From Adenophora triphylla var. japonica (lineage: Eukaryota > Streptophyta > Magnoliopsida > Asterales > Campanulaceae), in NCBI GenBank assembly GCA_022495995.1, contig JAFEMH010002598.1:248001-312000 (forward strand): a stretch of 64,000 nucleotides of DNA. The letters are read 5' to 3'. The notes beneath the pieces were generated by a model that had not been told where the DNA came from, ran no database searches, and saw only the letters and a list, made by a program, of their open reading frames with translations. Shown piece by piece: positions 1 to 11,135 of the stretch (position 1 is its first letter; every line of letters starts with the position of its first letter). Made by a program: the position numbers and the translations under genes.

Positions 1-436
1 ATGCAGATCTAAAGGGTACAATATTTCTTAAAATAAACAAACTTATAATTTTTAAAATTGTTGTAAAAAAATTCCCCTTCCCTCATTATCTTGATCTCCA
101 CAGCCTTTTTTTTTTTTTTTGTGTGTGTGTGTGTAAATACATTTAAACACTAGGATGATTTAAAGAGAGACTGGGTTGCTGAAATATCCTAGTTTAGTTT
201 ACATGTAAATTTCTCTTTTTTCATTATTGATGGACACCAAGTCCATCCTTTTGTATTTTGAATCTTTTTATACAATCTTTTTTTAAAAAAAAAAATACAT
301 TTAAACTACTTTTTTTATTTTTATATTCGAGTAGCTTTTCTATATTCAGTTCTGGTGGTCCTAAGTTAAAACTAATTTATTTCTATGCCATGCTGCTTAT
401 TAATGCCTGATCCCTATTGACGTGTTTCTTTGTCAG
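1..436. other. Intron / upstream sequence of the S26 gene; no coding seen
   Basis: AT-rich sequence with a poly-T run and a short (GT)n run near 105-134. It ends in a pyrimidine-rich tract and an AG acceptor at 435-436, so it is most likely the intron before the first visible exon of the S26-type gene. The 5' exons of that gene lie outside the window. Confidence 0.6.
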
Positions 437-2510
437 ACATGTTTTTGTTGGAGATGTGGTGGTGATGAAAGATCCAGAGAATTCAGGGAATCATCTCGTG
501 CGGAGACTGGCTGCCATTGAAGGGTATGAAATGGTGTCTAAAGATGAAAAAGATGAACCATTTGTCCTCGAAAAGGATCAGTGCTGGGTGTTGGCTGACA
601 ATGAAAATTTAAAGCCGAAGGTATTTAACTCTTTCCCTAGGAGATTTCGTCATCAGTTGCAACTTTTTCATTAAATACAAAAACTATTAAGTAAAAGAAA
701 TTGATCGTATTTTATTATGATTCTGGGTGGGACCAACCATCCTAAGTATTGGATTAGGTGGGGTCAACTTAGACGTGTCCAAGGTTAAGCGTTAACCGGC
801 TAACCGTAAGGTTAATAACCGGATTTTAACCGCCTAAACCGTTAACCGTCTAACCGGCTTAACCGCCTAACCGATAACCGTGTAACCGAGGTTAACAAAG
901 GTTAAGAAATTTTTACTCCGGTTAACCGCCGGTTAACCGCCGGTTAATTAACCGGTTAACTTAACCGTTAATTAACCGTCGGTTAACCGGTTAAAACACA
1001 ACTTTTTATTCAAAAAAAAATATTTCAAAGTTATATTTTAATATTAACTTTAATTAAAAATCTGAAATTCTGTAAAAAGTTAAGTTTTTTCTTTATATAC
1101 TTCCGTTTCTTTTAAATCCGTTAAGTTTTCATTTCTTTAAAAATTCATACCTATTTTTCTATAACTTTTTGCAAAAAATATTAGTCTTAACAACTATTTA
1201 AAATAGTTTTATTTATCCAAAAAAAAAAAACTAGTTCATATACAGTTACATATTTAACAGAAACTGTTAAATATTTAACTGTTTTTTCAAAAAAAGTGTT
1301 AAAAACTTAACTTTTTATTCAAAAAACTATTAAAAAGTTATATTTTTTTTAACTTTAGATAAAAATCTGACATTCTTGAAAAAAAAATAAAAAAATTAAC
1401 CGTTTATTAACCGGGTTAACCGGGTTAACCGGATTAACCGTTAACCGGTTAACCGTAACCGTGACTTAACGGTTAACGGTTAAGTCCGGTTAATGAGTTT
1501 AACCTTCGTTAACCGCCGGTTATTAACCGGTTAACCGCGGTTAATTAACCGTGGTCACGTCTTCAACTTGAGAAATGAAACCCAATCTTAAGAGAATTGA
1601 TCTAACGCGTTCCATCAATAATATGGCTTTTGGAGTATTGGTCAAAGATTGTAACATATTTTCTTGATGTGGAAGCTTATAAGCAAAGCGAGCTACCTTT
1701 TGTTAACATTCAAAAAACATGGAGGGTTGATTGTTCTAGGAATTTTTCTATATGGTGACCACACTTTCTAACTTCTATGGCTCTAGTTCTTACTGTCTAT
1801 GGGCCAAGAGGAAAAAAAAAAAGAAGTTATTTTTCCTTCTTTTTTTTTCTTTCAGTTTTAGCACAAACCTCTATATACTCCATTTCCGTCCCACAATAAT
1901 ATGCACAAATGGGAGGGCACAAGAATTAATGAGAAAAGTGAAAAAGGTGATGTGTTGAGTGTAGATGGTAGGGTAGGAGAGAGAAAGTGGGGTAAGTGGG
2001 TAATTGTTGTGAGTATGAGAAGTGAGTCTCATTTTCATTTTGGGACTTTGCTAATTATTGTGGGATGCCCAAAATGTGTCTTTTTGCAAATTATTGTGGG
2101 ACGGAGGGGAATTATATAACTTATATGTATCCACAGGCTCATTTCTCATAAGCCAATGTTCGATCTCTCATTTATGACTGTCTTGTGTTTCTTGTGAATT
2201 TAGGAAGCCAATGATAGCCGCAAATTTGGGCCTGTTTCGATGTCAGATATAGTTGGTAGAGTTCTCTATAGCCTAAGAACAGCAGTTGATCATGGCCCTA
2301 TTCAGAACAGGTAAGATATTTGTTAATAACACTATGTATGCGTGTGTGTGTGTGTGTGCGCGCGCATTTTCTGCAGTGTAAAGCTTTATGAAAGGTTCTC
2401 AAATTTGAATTATGCTGTGTTTTACCAGTCATTTGAGCATGACGAAGGATTCACCTGTTCTGGAAGTTGAATTGGATGTTGAAGAGATGTCAAAGAATCA
2501 CAAGGCGTAG
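437..2510 (+). CDS. Signal-peptidase-I-like (S26 family) protein, 3' three exons only
   Basis: Three exons splice in frame: 437-620, 2204-2310 and 2429-2510 (stop TAG 2508-2510), all with AG acceptors and GT donors. The peptide carries S26 landmarks: a GDVVVMKDP strand, a VRRLAAIEG stretch (box D), WVLADNE, then DSRKFGPVSMSDIVGRV (box E). It ends in a short acidic/basic tail. The family (mitochondrial inner-membrane protease and plant relatives) cleaves presequences at the membrane with a Ser-Lys dyad. The catalytic Ser exon is outside the window. The usual box-D Lys before Arg is Arg here (V-R-R), so activity is uncertain. I recall Arabidopsis At1g06200/At2g31140 as the closest type; At1g06200 neighbours RHON1, as this gene does here. 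The first intron (1583 bp) holds a hAT-like element and a MITE. Confidence 0.85.
771..1562. mobile_element. hAT-like non-autonomous element in the S26 intron
   Basis: The ends are inverted: AGACGTG at 771 and CACGTCT at 1556-1562. They are flanked by the direct repeat TCAACTT (764-770 and 1563-1569). Both subterminal regions are packed with GGTTAACCG-type motifs in both orientations, and the centre is AT-rich. There is no transposase. The ends and an internal stretch match the element at 35969-37740, so the two are one family. Confidence 0.75.
1876..2114. mobile_element. Stowaway-like MITE (diverged)
   Basis: It begins TACTCCATTTCCGTCCCACAA and ends with the inverted form GTGGGACGGAGGGGA. 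The interior holds the GAGAGAGAAAGTGG and GGGATGCCC segments typical of the other MITEs here. It lies within the S26 intron. Confidence 0.7.
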
Positions 2511-2608
2511 AACTTCTACTATGGCTGACCAAAAATTCTGAGTTTGATTGGATCGTATGTACTTTGTTCTTGCCTCGGTTTTTTATTTTGGTTGGCTACA
2601 AAAGGTTT

Positions 2609-2614
2609 AATAAA
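2609..2614 (+). terminator. Putative poly(A) signal of the S26 gene
   Basis: A canonical AATAAA lies about 100 nt past the TAG stop in a T-rich region, suited to act as a near-upstream polyadenylation element. Confidence 0.5.
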
Positions 2615-2639
2615 AGTTTTGGACATTCTCAATGTTCAT

Positions 2640-3289
2640 TCTGACAGCAAGAACCAACTCCTTTAGCAGCTGCTGGTTTAAATTGTTTCTGGCGTCATCT
2701 TAAGTTGTTAGAATCGGTTGTTCAATCTTTGTCGTTCATTTTAGTGATTGAGCTTATGGTTATCGGTTCGAGTCAAAGTCAACTTTAGCTCAAACTCACA
2801 GAATCTTGGTTTGGTTTGTTAAAACTGGAATTTTCGGGCATTCCTGCCGTTCTTGTACTGAAAAATGAGTAAGAACAAGCAATCAAGCATCAGGGACAAT
2901 TGCAATGTTGATGTCCAAACTTTTCCCAAATTTGTAATTTGGTTGCCAGGGTTACATTTTCAACAATGTGGTAGCCAATGTTACTCTTTGTTTGCAAATT
3001 AGCTAAGAATTTGACGGACTGTTAATTTTTTGACGGAAGTGGATGGATGATTTAACCGTCTTTATTTTTATTTTATTTTAACGATTGCTATGCTTGCCCT
3101 CTTAAGTTCTACTAATTCTGGATCCATTCCAAGTTCATAATAAGTTATTTTTAAACAAATATTTATATTTTGGTAATAAAATTGCAAACATTCTACTTAT
3201 ATATTATCATTAGCACTAAAAAAACTAACATTTGCGTTGCTAGTGTGAGTGATAAAGAGTGTCGATACATGCGTTATTAAGTGTTAGTG
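2640..3289. other. Intergenic, nothing recognised
   Basis: 3' flank of the S26 gene, AT-rich, with no supported ORF, RNA gene or transposon end. Confidence 0.5.
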
Positions 3290-3397
3290 AATGTGTTTTG
3301 TTAGTGCTGATACATACATGTGTTTTCTAGCGCATGTGTTAAAGATGAATGCGTTTTGTTAGTGCTGATACACGTGTTTGCTAGCGCATGTGTTAAA
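3290..3397. repeat. Two-copy tandem repeat
   Basis: Two adjacent copies of about 55-60 bp share GTTTTGTTAGTGCTGATACA and then CTAGCGCATGTGTTAAA. Confidence 0.65.
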
Positions 3398-3463
3398 CAT
3401 AGTTTCACTTGTTTATAAAAGTGTCATCACATATTTTAAACAAGGTTCCGATTATTTATAAAA

Positions 3464-4923
3464 GACAAAGACTTATATGAGAACAAGAATACCCGTCTCG
3501 TCCATGAGACGGGTCGGATTCATGACCCATGACCCGCCCAACAAACAGTTCACGCACAACACACAGAACGCACAGCTTCTCTCTCCTCTCTCTCTCTCTC
3601 TAGATGCAATTACCTTCCCTCTCCCTGCGTCGTCTTCTTCACCTCAACCGTCGTCTTCTTCACCTCAACCCAAGTTCTCCCTCCGGCCGGCGACCTCACC
3701 CAAATCAATTCCTTCTCCCTAAATCGCCTTCCTCTCCTAATTCCTCTCTCCAAACCAACCAAACAACCACCGTTCTCTCTCAACCCCGATTTAACGGAAA
3801 AACCTCATCGGCGACCTATCCCTCTCAATCGCTCCCTCACTGTTCTTCTTCTCCGGCCTAAATCCCTCTCAATAGGCCCAAAAAAAAAGTTTTTTTTTTA
3901 AATTTTTAAATTTTGTTTTTTTTTTTCGGTTTGTGAAAAGTAATACTCCCTCCGTCCCAATCTAAATGTCCAAACTTTCCTTTTTGGGCGTCCCATTGAA
4001 AATGTCTCATTTCCAAAAAAGGAAACTTTTTTTCACTATTCCACCCACTCATTCTCTCTCCTACTTTACTTTTACACTCACAACATTCTCTCTCCTAACT
4101 ATTCCTCCCACTCATTCTCTCTCCTATTTAATTTTTCATACTCACAACATTTAAATTTTTTCTCTTTCCTACCTCACTTTTTCTCTTTCTTACCTCACTT
4201 TCCTTAATTTCCGCGCCGAACCCATTTTTGGACATTTAGATTGGGACGGAGGGAGTAGTTACTATAACATAATGTAATTATTGTATGCATATAAAGTAAT
4301 AGTTTGTATACATTAAAGTAATACATATATACAGAAAAGTAATAGTGTTTTTTTCTATGTTTTCTTCGTTTGGCAAAAGTAATACTTATTATAACTAAAA
4401 TGTAACAAACGTGTTATTTATATGTAATAGTATTTGTACATAATTGTAACACATATGTATAGATATCTATATGTTTTCAAACAATAAGTTACAATGAGTT
4501 CAAATTTATCATGATACATGTAAAAGTATTACATTATCTATAGAAATATGTTACAATTTCATCTATCAAAGTGTTACATTTACTTGTATAAACTATTACA
4601 TTCATATACATAAGTTATTACATTTCAAATGTAATACATATAGTTTGTATTACATTTGAAAAAATGGGTGAAAACGAGCTTTTGTTTTTTTAAAACAGGT
4701 ATTACGTTTACTTATGAACAATGTTACTTTATATGTATACAGTCATTACATTAAGAGATGGTAACTATTACTTTTTCTAAACCACTGAAAAGCCGAAAAA
4801 ATAATATAAAAAAAAAAATTGGCCTATAAAAGGCTGCCACGTGGCGGGTCATGCCCCATGGGTCATGGGTCGACCCGTCTCATGCATGAGACGGATCCCC
4901 TTGTTCTCACGGGAGACCACCTC
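3464..4923. mobile_element. MULE-like non-autonomous element with 9-bp TSD
   Basis: The long, imperfect terminal inverted repeats share GAGAACAAG, CCGTCTC...ATGAGACGG and CATGACCC...GACCCGCC. The element is bounded by the direct repeat TTTATAAAA (3455-3463 and 4924-4932), the 9-bp size expected of Mutator-like elements. The interior holds a CT-rich, CCGG-containing stretch resembling a 5' UTR or N-terminal exon (3540-3860), a nested MITE, and an AT-rich part rich in AAAGTAATA/GTTACA motifs. There is no transposase. Confidence 0.75.
3946..4255. mobile_element. Stowaway MITE nested in the MULE-like element
   Basis: CTCCCTCCGTCCCAATCTAAATGTCC at the left is matched by its inverse at the right, with TA duplicated at 3944-3945 and 4256-4257. 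Confidence 0.9.
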
Positions 4924-4932
4924 TTTATAAAA

Positions 4933-5389
4933 ATGACACTGTTTTTAGAAGTTTTTTTTTTAAAGAATTAAAAAAATTGAATTTTCCATGATAATATAAT
5001 AATTAATAATATATATTTACTACATCTCAAAATAAAATTTTATTTTCTAAATTTCTTTTACCGAACGAATGTTGATTTTCTGAAAACCTTTATTCCTGGT
5101 TACTGATTTACCATTTTTTTTTTCACATTTCATAATATAATAACAAAATTTAAAATTAAAAAGTAAATAACAAAAATAATTGCCAAAATCTTGCAAAAAA
5201 TTAGTTTTTTCGTAACATAAAAAAAAAAACTAGTTTTGAAGCACTAAGTCTAATTAATAAGAGTGATGAACTGTTCTGAAAATTAATTTTTTATAACATT
5301 TTGAAAAAAATTAGTTTTTCACAGAGGCCAAAAACTTGTAAAAAACGCGTTTTTTTGTAAGCTTACAAAAAAACGTGTTTTAAACCATT
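4933..5389. other. AT-rich intergenic stretch
   Basis: Homopolymer-rich DNA without ORFs. TTAGTTTTTTC-type motifs recur around 5200-5330 and could be one subterminal end of a transposon covering 5.3-7.1 kb, but no clear inverted partner or target duplication was found. Confidence 0.4.
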
Positions 5390-5850
5390 CGTCTCTCTCT
5401 CAGACGCAAAGGAGCTCGTTCTCTCACTACATTCTCTCTCTAGACGCAAACCAGAGAGCGCTCTGCTCTCCGCAATCGTCTTCCCCAAGCTCTCCCTCGC
5501 CGGCGACCTTCCTCAACCAATCCTCACCCTCTAAACCCTCTCCGGCCAAGGCCAAACACCAATCCTCCCTCTCCGGCCAAGCACAAACACCAATCCTCAC
5601 CATTACAATCGCCCTAAACCATCTTCCTCACCGGTCCTCTCCGCTCCAACCCATTCGCGGAAACCAACCCCTCAATCTCCATCGCCACCGTTCTCCCTCA
5701 AGAACGCCAAATACAAACAACTACGCCATCACCATCGCATCTCCTCGCACCCAAATCAACCGCAACTCAATTCCAATCCCAATCAACGCCCACCTAGTTT
5801 CATTGACTCAATCCGGCACATTTTCAATTTTGGTGGGTTTTTTTGATGTT
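5390..5850. other. CT-rich, CCGG-containing UTR-like module
   Basis: Pyrimidine-rich (CTCTCTC then TCCTCACC-type) DNA with GCCGGCGACC motifs, lacking a sustained ORF. Similar modules occur at 3540-3860 and 19540-19960. All three sit beside a different short tandem repeat, which suggests related elements carrying a captured gene 5' end. Confidence 0.45.
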
Positions 5851-5989
5851 TAATTGGTGTTTGACCGGCGGCGAGGCATCATAATCGACCAACGACACCA
5901 ATTTCGTGTCGCCGCTCAAAACCCTTAGTCCTAGGTGAATGAATTTGAAGCTTATTCAATTTATTCCACTACTCCCATTAGAGGCTGTC

Positions 5990-6640
5990 ACGATTCTTTG
6001 GGGGATTTTGATGTGCCAGTTCCAGTTCAAACTAATGCCAGTGTTTATTTTTTTGAGTGTCAGTTCATGTATTTTGGAGTGCCAGTGTTTGTATTTTTGA
6101 GAGTATTGCTGGGGGATTTTGATGTGCCAGTTCCAGTTTAAACTAATGCCAGTGTTTGTTTTTTTGAGTGTCAGTTCATGTATTTTGGAGTGCCAGTGTT
6201 TGTATTTTTGAGAGTATTGCTGGGGGATTTTAATGTGCTAGTTCCAGTGTAAACTAATGCCATTGTTTGTTTTTTTGAGTGTCAGTTCATGTATTTTGGA
6301 GTGCCAGTGTGTATTTTTGAGAATCAGTAAAAATGATTACCAGTGTTTTTTGGTGCTAGTGTATGTGTTTTTGAGTGCCAGTGTATGTGTTTTCAAATGC
6401 CAGTCCATGTGTTTTTGAATGCCAGTATTTGTATTTTTGAGAGCCAGCAAAAATGATTACCAGTGTTTTTGAGTGCCAGTTAATGTGTTTTTGAGTGCCA
6501 GCTCATGTGTTTTTGAATGCCAGTGCTTGTGTTTTTGAATGCCAGTGCTTGTGTTTTTGAGAGCCAGCAAAAATGTTAGTGTAACAAAGTGCCAGTGTTA
6601 GTGTAACAGAGTGCCAGTGTGAATAGTGCCAGTTCATGTA
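5990..6640. repeat. Tandem repeat, GTGCCAGTGTTTG-type
   Basis: It starts with about three copies of a roughly 110-bp unit (starting GGGGGATTTTGATGTGCCAG near 6000, 6113 and 6221). This degrades into repeats of about 30 bp built on GAGTGCCAGTG and GTGTTTTTGA up to the MITE at 6643. Confidence 0.85.
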
Positions 6641-6642
6641 TA

Positions 6643-6898
6643 CTCCCTCCGTCCCACAAAACATTACCCCTTTACTGTTGATAACGAAAAATAAGGAATA
6701 ATGTTATTAAAGTAGGTGTTGTGAGTGGGAGGAGAGAGAATGAGTGGAGAGAATAGTAAATTTGAAAAGTGTTGTGAGTATGACAAGTGGGTCCCATGAA
6801 TAAAGAAGTATTAAAAAATTTCCTTTTTAGAAAGGTGGGACTTTAAAGTGGGACGCCCAAAATAGTAAAATGGGTAATGTTTTGTGGAACGGAGGGAG
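6643..6898. mobile_element. Stowaway MITE
   Basis: CTCCCTCCGTCCCACAAAAC is matched by its inverse GTTTTGTGGAACGGAGGGAG, with TA on both sides. It is inserted at the edge of the tandem repeat. Confidence 0.9.
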
Positions 6899-7288
6899 TA
6901 TAAAAGTGCCCGTGTAAAAAGTGTCAGTTTCATGTTTATAAAACGTCAGTATGAAATCACTGGTCATTTATAATATTAACACTGACATTTATCATGGTAG
7001 CCAGTAATTACAAAATTGCCACCGTTTATTTTGAATAATAATACCCAGCGCTTTAAAAAAATACATTTTTCTTTATCTTAAAAAAAAAAAAACTAATTTT
7101 TTAACTCTTTACAGAGTTGCTCAAAATATTTATGCAATTGTTATTACTTTTATAAAAACCAAAGAAACGAAAATCATTATCGCTAACACGAGTCGGGTAC
7201 GTGCACACCGCTCAAACCTCTCTCCCTCCTCCCCTTCCAAATGCCAAACCTCCCCTAAACCTTCCCAAAATTCCCTTCCCCCAAACTC

Positions 7289-10200
7289 ATGACGGCCGCT
7301 TCTCATCTCATTTCTCCTAAAATCCCAGGTTAATCTCACCCTTTCTTTTTCTCACTCTGTAATTTGTTCACTATGTGTGTTTGTTTTGCTGAATCTTTGC
7401 GTTTTCTTGGCTGTTTTGCTTGGGCATAATAAAGGGTTTGTTGGTTGCCTGCTATCTGTTCGATGAAATGACTGAATGGGTAGTATTAGTACTTTGCTGC
7501 CTTTGGCTCGACCGCTGACACTTTTTGTTTTATGGGTTTTGTGGCATATATTTGGAATTGGAATTCTGTGTTTATGTATATGATTCTGCACCCAGATAGA
7601 AGCATACATTTTTATGCGTTGTCTTTAGATTTAAAGTCCATTTTTGGTTAGTCTTTGTAAATTGCTGCTTGCTATCTGTTCGATGAAATGACTAGTCATT
7701 TTTTATATATATTCCGGCCCCAACATACTGTTTTTTTATTGCTCCCTGCCTTCTACTTCAAACAGTCCGCTCTTGAAAAGTTAAATGCTTAATAATTTTC
7801 ATGTTCTGATTGTTCAGTTTGCTTATGGTTTGCTAAAACTTGTTCTCCTTGAGTCTTTTGGGCCTGGAAATGTTCAAGTTTGGGATGCCAAAAACCCTAT
7901 ATAGTGTGGGACAGTATGCTTGAGAAACGTGCAGCCACTTGTCCTATCAGCATTTTTTTTTCCAGATGTATAGCTTGGCTTCAATCAATTAATGCCTAAT
8001 CTATTTGTTGGAAATGCTTTTCTGATTAGTGAACTGCCTGAGCTGAAGTTAGTGCTAGTTTCATGCTTTACGGCTGCTTTTAGGTCATCAAATCATATGC
8101 TTTCAGAAGTAAATTCGTTTAGTTTATAAGAGCCTAAGGAGGAGAACACTTTTTGCAGAAACGAGTTGCCTGGTATATATTGGAACTTCAGTTGCTAGTT
8201 ATACTACGCCTTGGATATTCACTCGGAGACAATCTTCCAAATACTAGCTACTTTCATGCTTAGATGCTTTAAACGTTCCAATTAGAAATTATCTGCGTGT
8301 GTGTGAAAGCTACCCCCTTCGTCCCCAAAAAAAGTACCACTTTCGATTGTGTTTGTCCCTTAAATACAATCCCATTTTTAAAGAGGATACATCTTCAATG
8401 CAATTTTAAGGAGTTACAAGTAAAAGCTATAATCTGTAAATTCTGAGTTGTCAAAGTAAGACTTTTCTTTGGGGACGGGGGAAGTAAGAACAATTTAGTT
8501 GTTTTAGGTTTCTCAAACTTATTGTGCCCTTTACGTTCTTTTTTTTGAGATATATTATATCTAAACTGGTTCTTATGGAGTTTGATGAACATTGTTATGG
8601 TTTTCTCTTTTCTCATGAAGATCGATTTGAAGTTGTTCTCACACTTTCGTATTTCCTGTAGGCTACAGACCATCTGATGGCAGATTCCTTCCCTGCTGTG
8701 GCATTTCCGGAGCTGGAGTATTTAATATCTCACCTTGCTCTTCTCGTAGAGACTACAAAAGTCTTCCTAAGTTCAATATTTTACCTTTGAGGTGTGTTTC
8801 CAGGGGTGGTGCATTGTCTGTTTGCTATGCATATTCGGGGGGCAAGGAAAGAAACTCAGATTTCTCAAGGGACAAGCAGCCATATCTCAGAAACCGGAAA
8901 AATCGGCAGAATGAAGAGAGTGATGACATTGACAATGACGAAGATGACATTTTACCCTCAAAGAATGGACCATTGCTTTCTGGTTCAGCCAAACGCTCTA
9001 CCACAGAAACTCCAGGAGCTAAAGAGAGGGAAATTGTTGAACTATTCAAAAAGGTTCAGGAAAAACTTCGACAAAGAGCAGCCCTAAAGGACGAGAAGAA
9101 GGTTGAGGAGTCCCAAGTAGAGAGCAAGCAAACTGAAACAGTCGATTCTCTAGTCAACCTCTTAAGACAACACTCCACTCAACAAGGAAAGCAAAGCAAG
9201 TCTAATGGAACAAGCAGCGACATCAATTTGGATCAGCGTAAAGAGAATGGCCCAGTACTTAAAGGTAAAACCAAAATGTCGGATGGCCCAATTCTCAAAG
9301 GTAGAACCAAAACACCCGGTGGCCCAAACGAAAGGTTGAAAAAATTCACTAAGGAACTTTTGGATCAGCCTGAACAAGATCGTCCAATACCTGATGATGA
9401 TAATGTCTGGACATTCTTGGGCTCAAAAGAGGTGGTGAAACCTGCAGCCCAGAAAACTGAAGGGGTATCAGCTAAAAGACCCGTGTCAAACTTTCAACGT
9501 AGATCTCCAGTTCCCCAAGTCAGATACGATCCACCAATTGACTCTCGTGTGGAAAAGAATGACAGTTTTGCCCTTTTCACAAATACAAATGGTAGGAAAA
9601 AGAAGAAGAAGACGACTGTGTTTGAGCCTAAACCCAAGGCCAAGCCAGAGCCGGAGCCGGAGCCGGAGCCGGAACTAGAAACTGAGTTGTTCTTGGACGA
9701 TGAAGGTTCCGTTGGTAGGCTATTAGATGAAGAAGATTCTGAGAAGGATGAAATTGTTAGTCATGACATGGATGATGACAGATACGATCCACCAATTGAC
9801 TCTCGTGTGGAAAAGAATGACAGTTTTGCCCTTTTCACAAATACAAATGGTAGGAAAAAGAAGAAGAAGACGACTGTGTTTGAGCCTAAACCCAAGGCCA
9901 AGCCAGAGCCGGAGCCGGAGCCGGAACTAGAAACTGAGTTGTTCTTGGACGATGAAGGTTCGGTTGGTAAGCTATTAGATGAAGAAGCTTCTGAGAAGGA
10001 TGAAATTGTTAGTCATGACATGGATGATGATGAAGAAGAAGATGATGATGATGAAGATGATGAACAGGTTGACTTGAGTAGAATGAAGCTGCCTAAACCC
10101 AAGGCCAAGGCCAAGGCTAAGCTAGAGCCAGAGCCAGAGCCAAAGCCGGAACTAGAAACTGAGTTGTTCTTGGACGATGAAGGTTCGGTTGGTAGGCTAT

Positions 10201-10418
10201 TAGATGACGAAGCTTCTGAGAAGGATGAAATTGTTAGTCATGACATGGATGATGATGAAGAAGAAGATGATGATGATGAAGATGATGAACAGGTTGACTT
10301 GAGTAGAATGAAGCTACCTGAGTTGAGAGCACTGGCAAAGTCACGTGGCATGAAAGGGTTCACGAAGCTGAAGAAACGGGAGCTTGTAGAGTTGCTAGCT
10401 GGTGGTGGCTCGAGTTGA
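7289..10418 (+). CDS. RHON1: Rho-N domain-containing protein 1, chloroplastic
   Basis: Two exons join in frame: 7289-7328 (ATG ACG GCC..., one base left over) and 8662-10418 (acceptor CCTGTAG, stop TGA 10416-10418), giving 598 residues. The N-terminus (about residues 1-70) is Ser/Arg-rich and lacks acids, like a plastid transit peptide. The middle is charged and disordered. The C-terminal ~40 residues (VDLSRMKLPELRALAKSRGMKGFTKL-type) are the Rho-N RNA-binding domain. In Arabidopsis, RHON1 binds plastid RNA, works with RNase E in rRNA/mRNA processing and aids termination of plastid transcription. I recall about 400 residues there. The excess here comes from internal tandem copies of an 86-residue segment starting at residues 301 and 387, plus a shorter third copy. 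The in-frame TTG at 8787 is not the start, because the open frame and the splice acceptor lie upstream. Confidence 0.93.
8313..8484. mobile_element. Stowaway-like MITE in the RHON1 intron
   Basis: CCCCCTTCGTCCCCAAAAAA at the left and TTTGGGGACGGGGGAAG at the right are inverted and flanked by TA. It is short and diverged from the main family. Confidence 0.75.
9522..10318 (+). repeat. In-frame tandem duplications within RHON1
   Basis: A 258-bp unit starts at 9522 and again at 9780 (AGATACGATCCACCAATTG). A truncated third copy runs from about 10094, beginning at the Pro-Glu tract. The acidic linker plus the first residues of Rho-N (VDLSRMKLP) are also duplicated (about 10030-10094 and 10256-10318). 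Sequence identity is very high, including silent positions, so the copies are recent or were homogenised. Confidence 0.92.
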
Positions 10419-10773
10419 TTCGGGACCACAGTTTTGGGATGCAAAATGACAGTAGTACCATTTTGACATGTTGAGATCAGTAATGTTTGGGAACTCATTC
10501 TGTTGTTTCGTTAAACCTTTGTAAGGTTTTAAAGTTCTTGCGAGACTAGGATTTATCTTCTAGATTTTGTAGGTTTTTAGTGTGTGTAAGCGAAATATTT
10601 TGTGCACTTGTCTGTGGGTTTAATTTTAATCATATGTTCAAGAGCTCTTCTGCCTCTTCTTAGGCATTAGTTGTCTGTCTCTTGAATGACAATTTATTCA
10701 CTGTAAAAGAAGGGGACATTTTGAGAAAAATTAAATTTAACTAAATTTTGCAGTATTACCATTATTATATATT
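10419..10773. other. 3' flank of RHON1
   Basis: T/G-rich likely 3' UTR and flank. No canonical AATAAA was seen near the stop, and no other feature. Confidence 0.5.
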
Positions 10774-11043
10774 CACTCCGTCCCGCTACAAATCACACAC
10801 TTTCCTCATTGGGCATTCCGCTACAAATCACACACTTTCTAAAATGGCAAAGAATCTTTACTATTCCCTCCACTCATTCTCTCTCCTACATTATTTTAAT
10901 ACTCACAACACCATTATAATTTACTATTCCCTCCACTCATTCTCTCCTAATTTACTTTTACACTCACAACATTTATATCATTATTTTTTTCCTTAATCCA
11001 CGCAAGTACAGTAACTGAGTGATTTCTAATAGGACGGAGGGAG
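10774..11043. mobile_element. Stowaway MITE
   Basis: The left end TTCACTCCGTCCCGCTACAA is degenerate; the right end is AGGACGGAGGGAG. It contains the ACTCATTCTCTCTCCTA / ACTCACAACA interior shared by the other MITEs. Confidence 0.85.
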
Positions 11044-11079
11044 TACAAAAAAAATCTTAAAGGACTTATATCATATAAG

Positions 11080-11089
<10 letters not shown>

Positions 11090-11135
<46 letters not shown>
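11090..11135. repeat. (TA)n microsatellite
   Basis: Alternating TA with two CATA interruptions, abutting the next MITE. Confidence 0.95.

Noticed and set aside
8787..8789. TTG as the start of RHON1
   Set aside because: The frame is open upstream to a clean AG acceptor at 8660-8661, and a first exon with ATG (7289) and matching phase exists. A plant nuclear gene would not need TTG.
10748..10996. Repeated SLHSFSLLHYFNTHNTIIIYY-type ORFs
   Set aside because: The same peptide appears wherever a Stowaway interior is translated; it is a MITE shadow, not a gene family.
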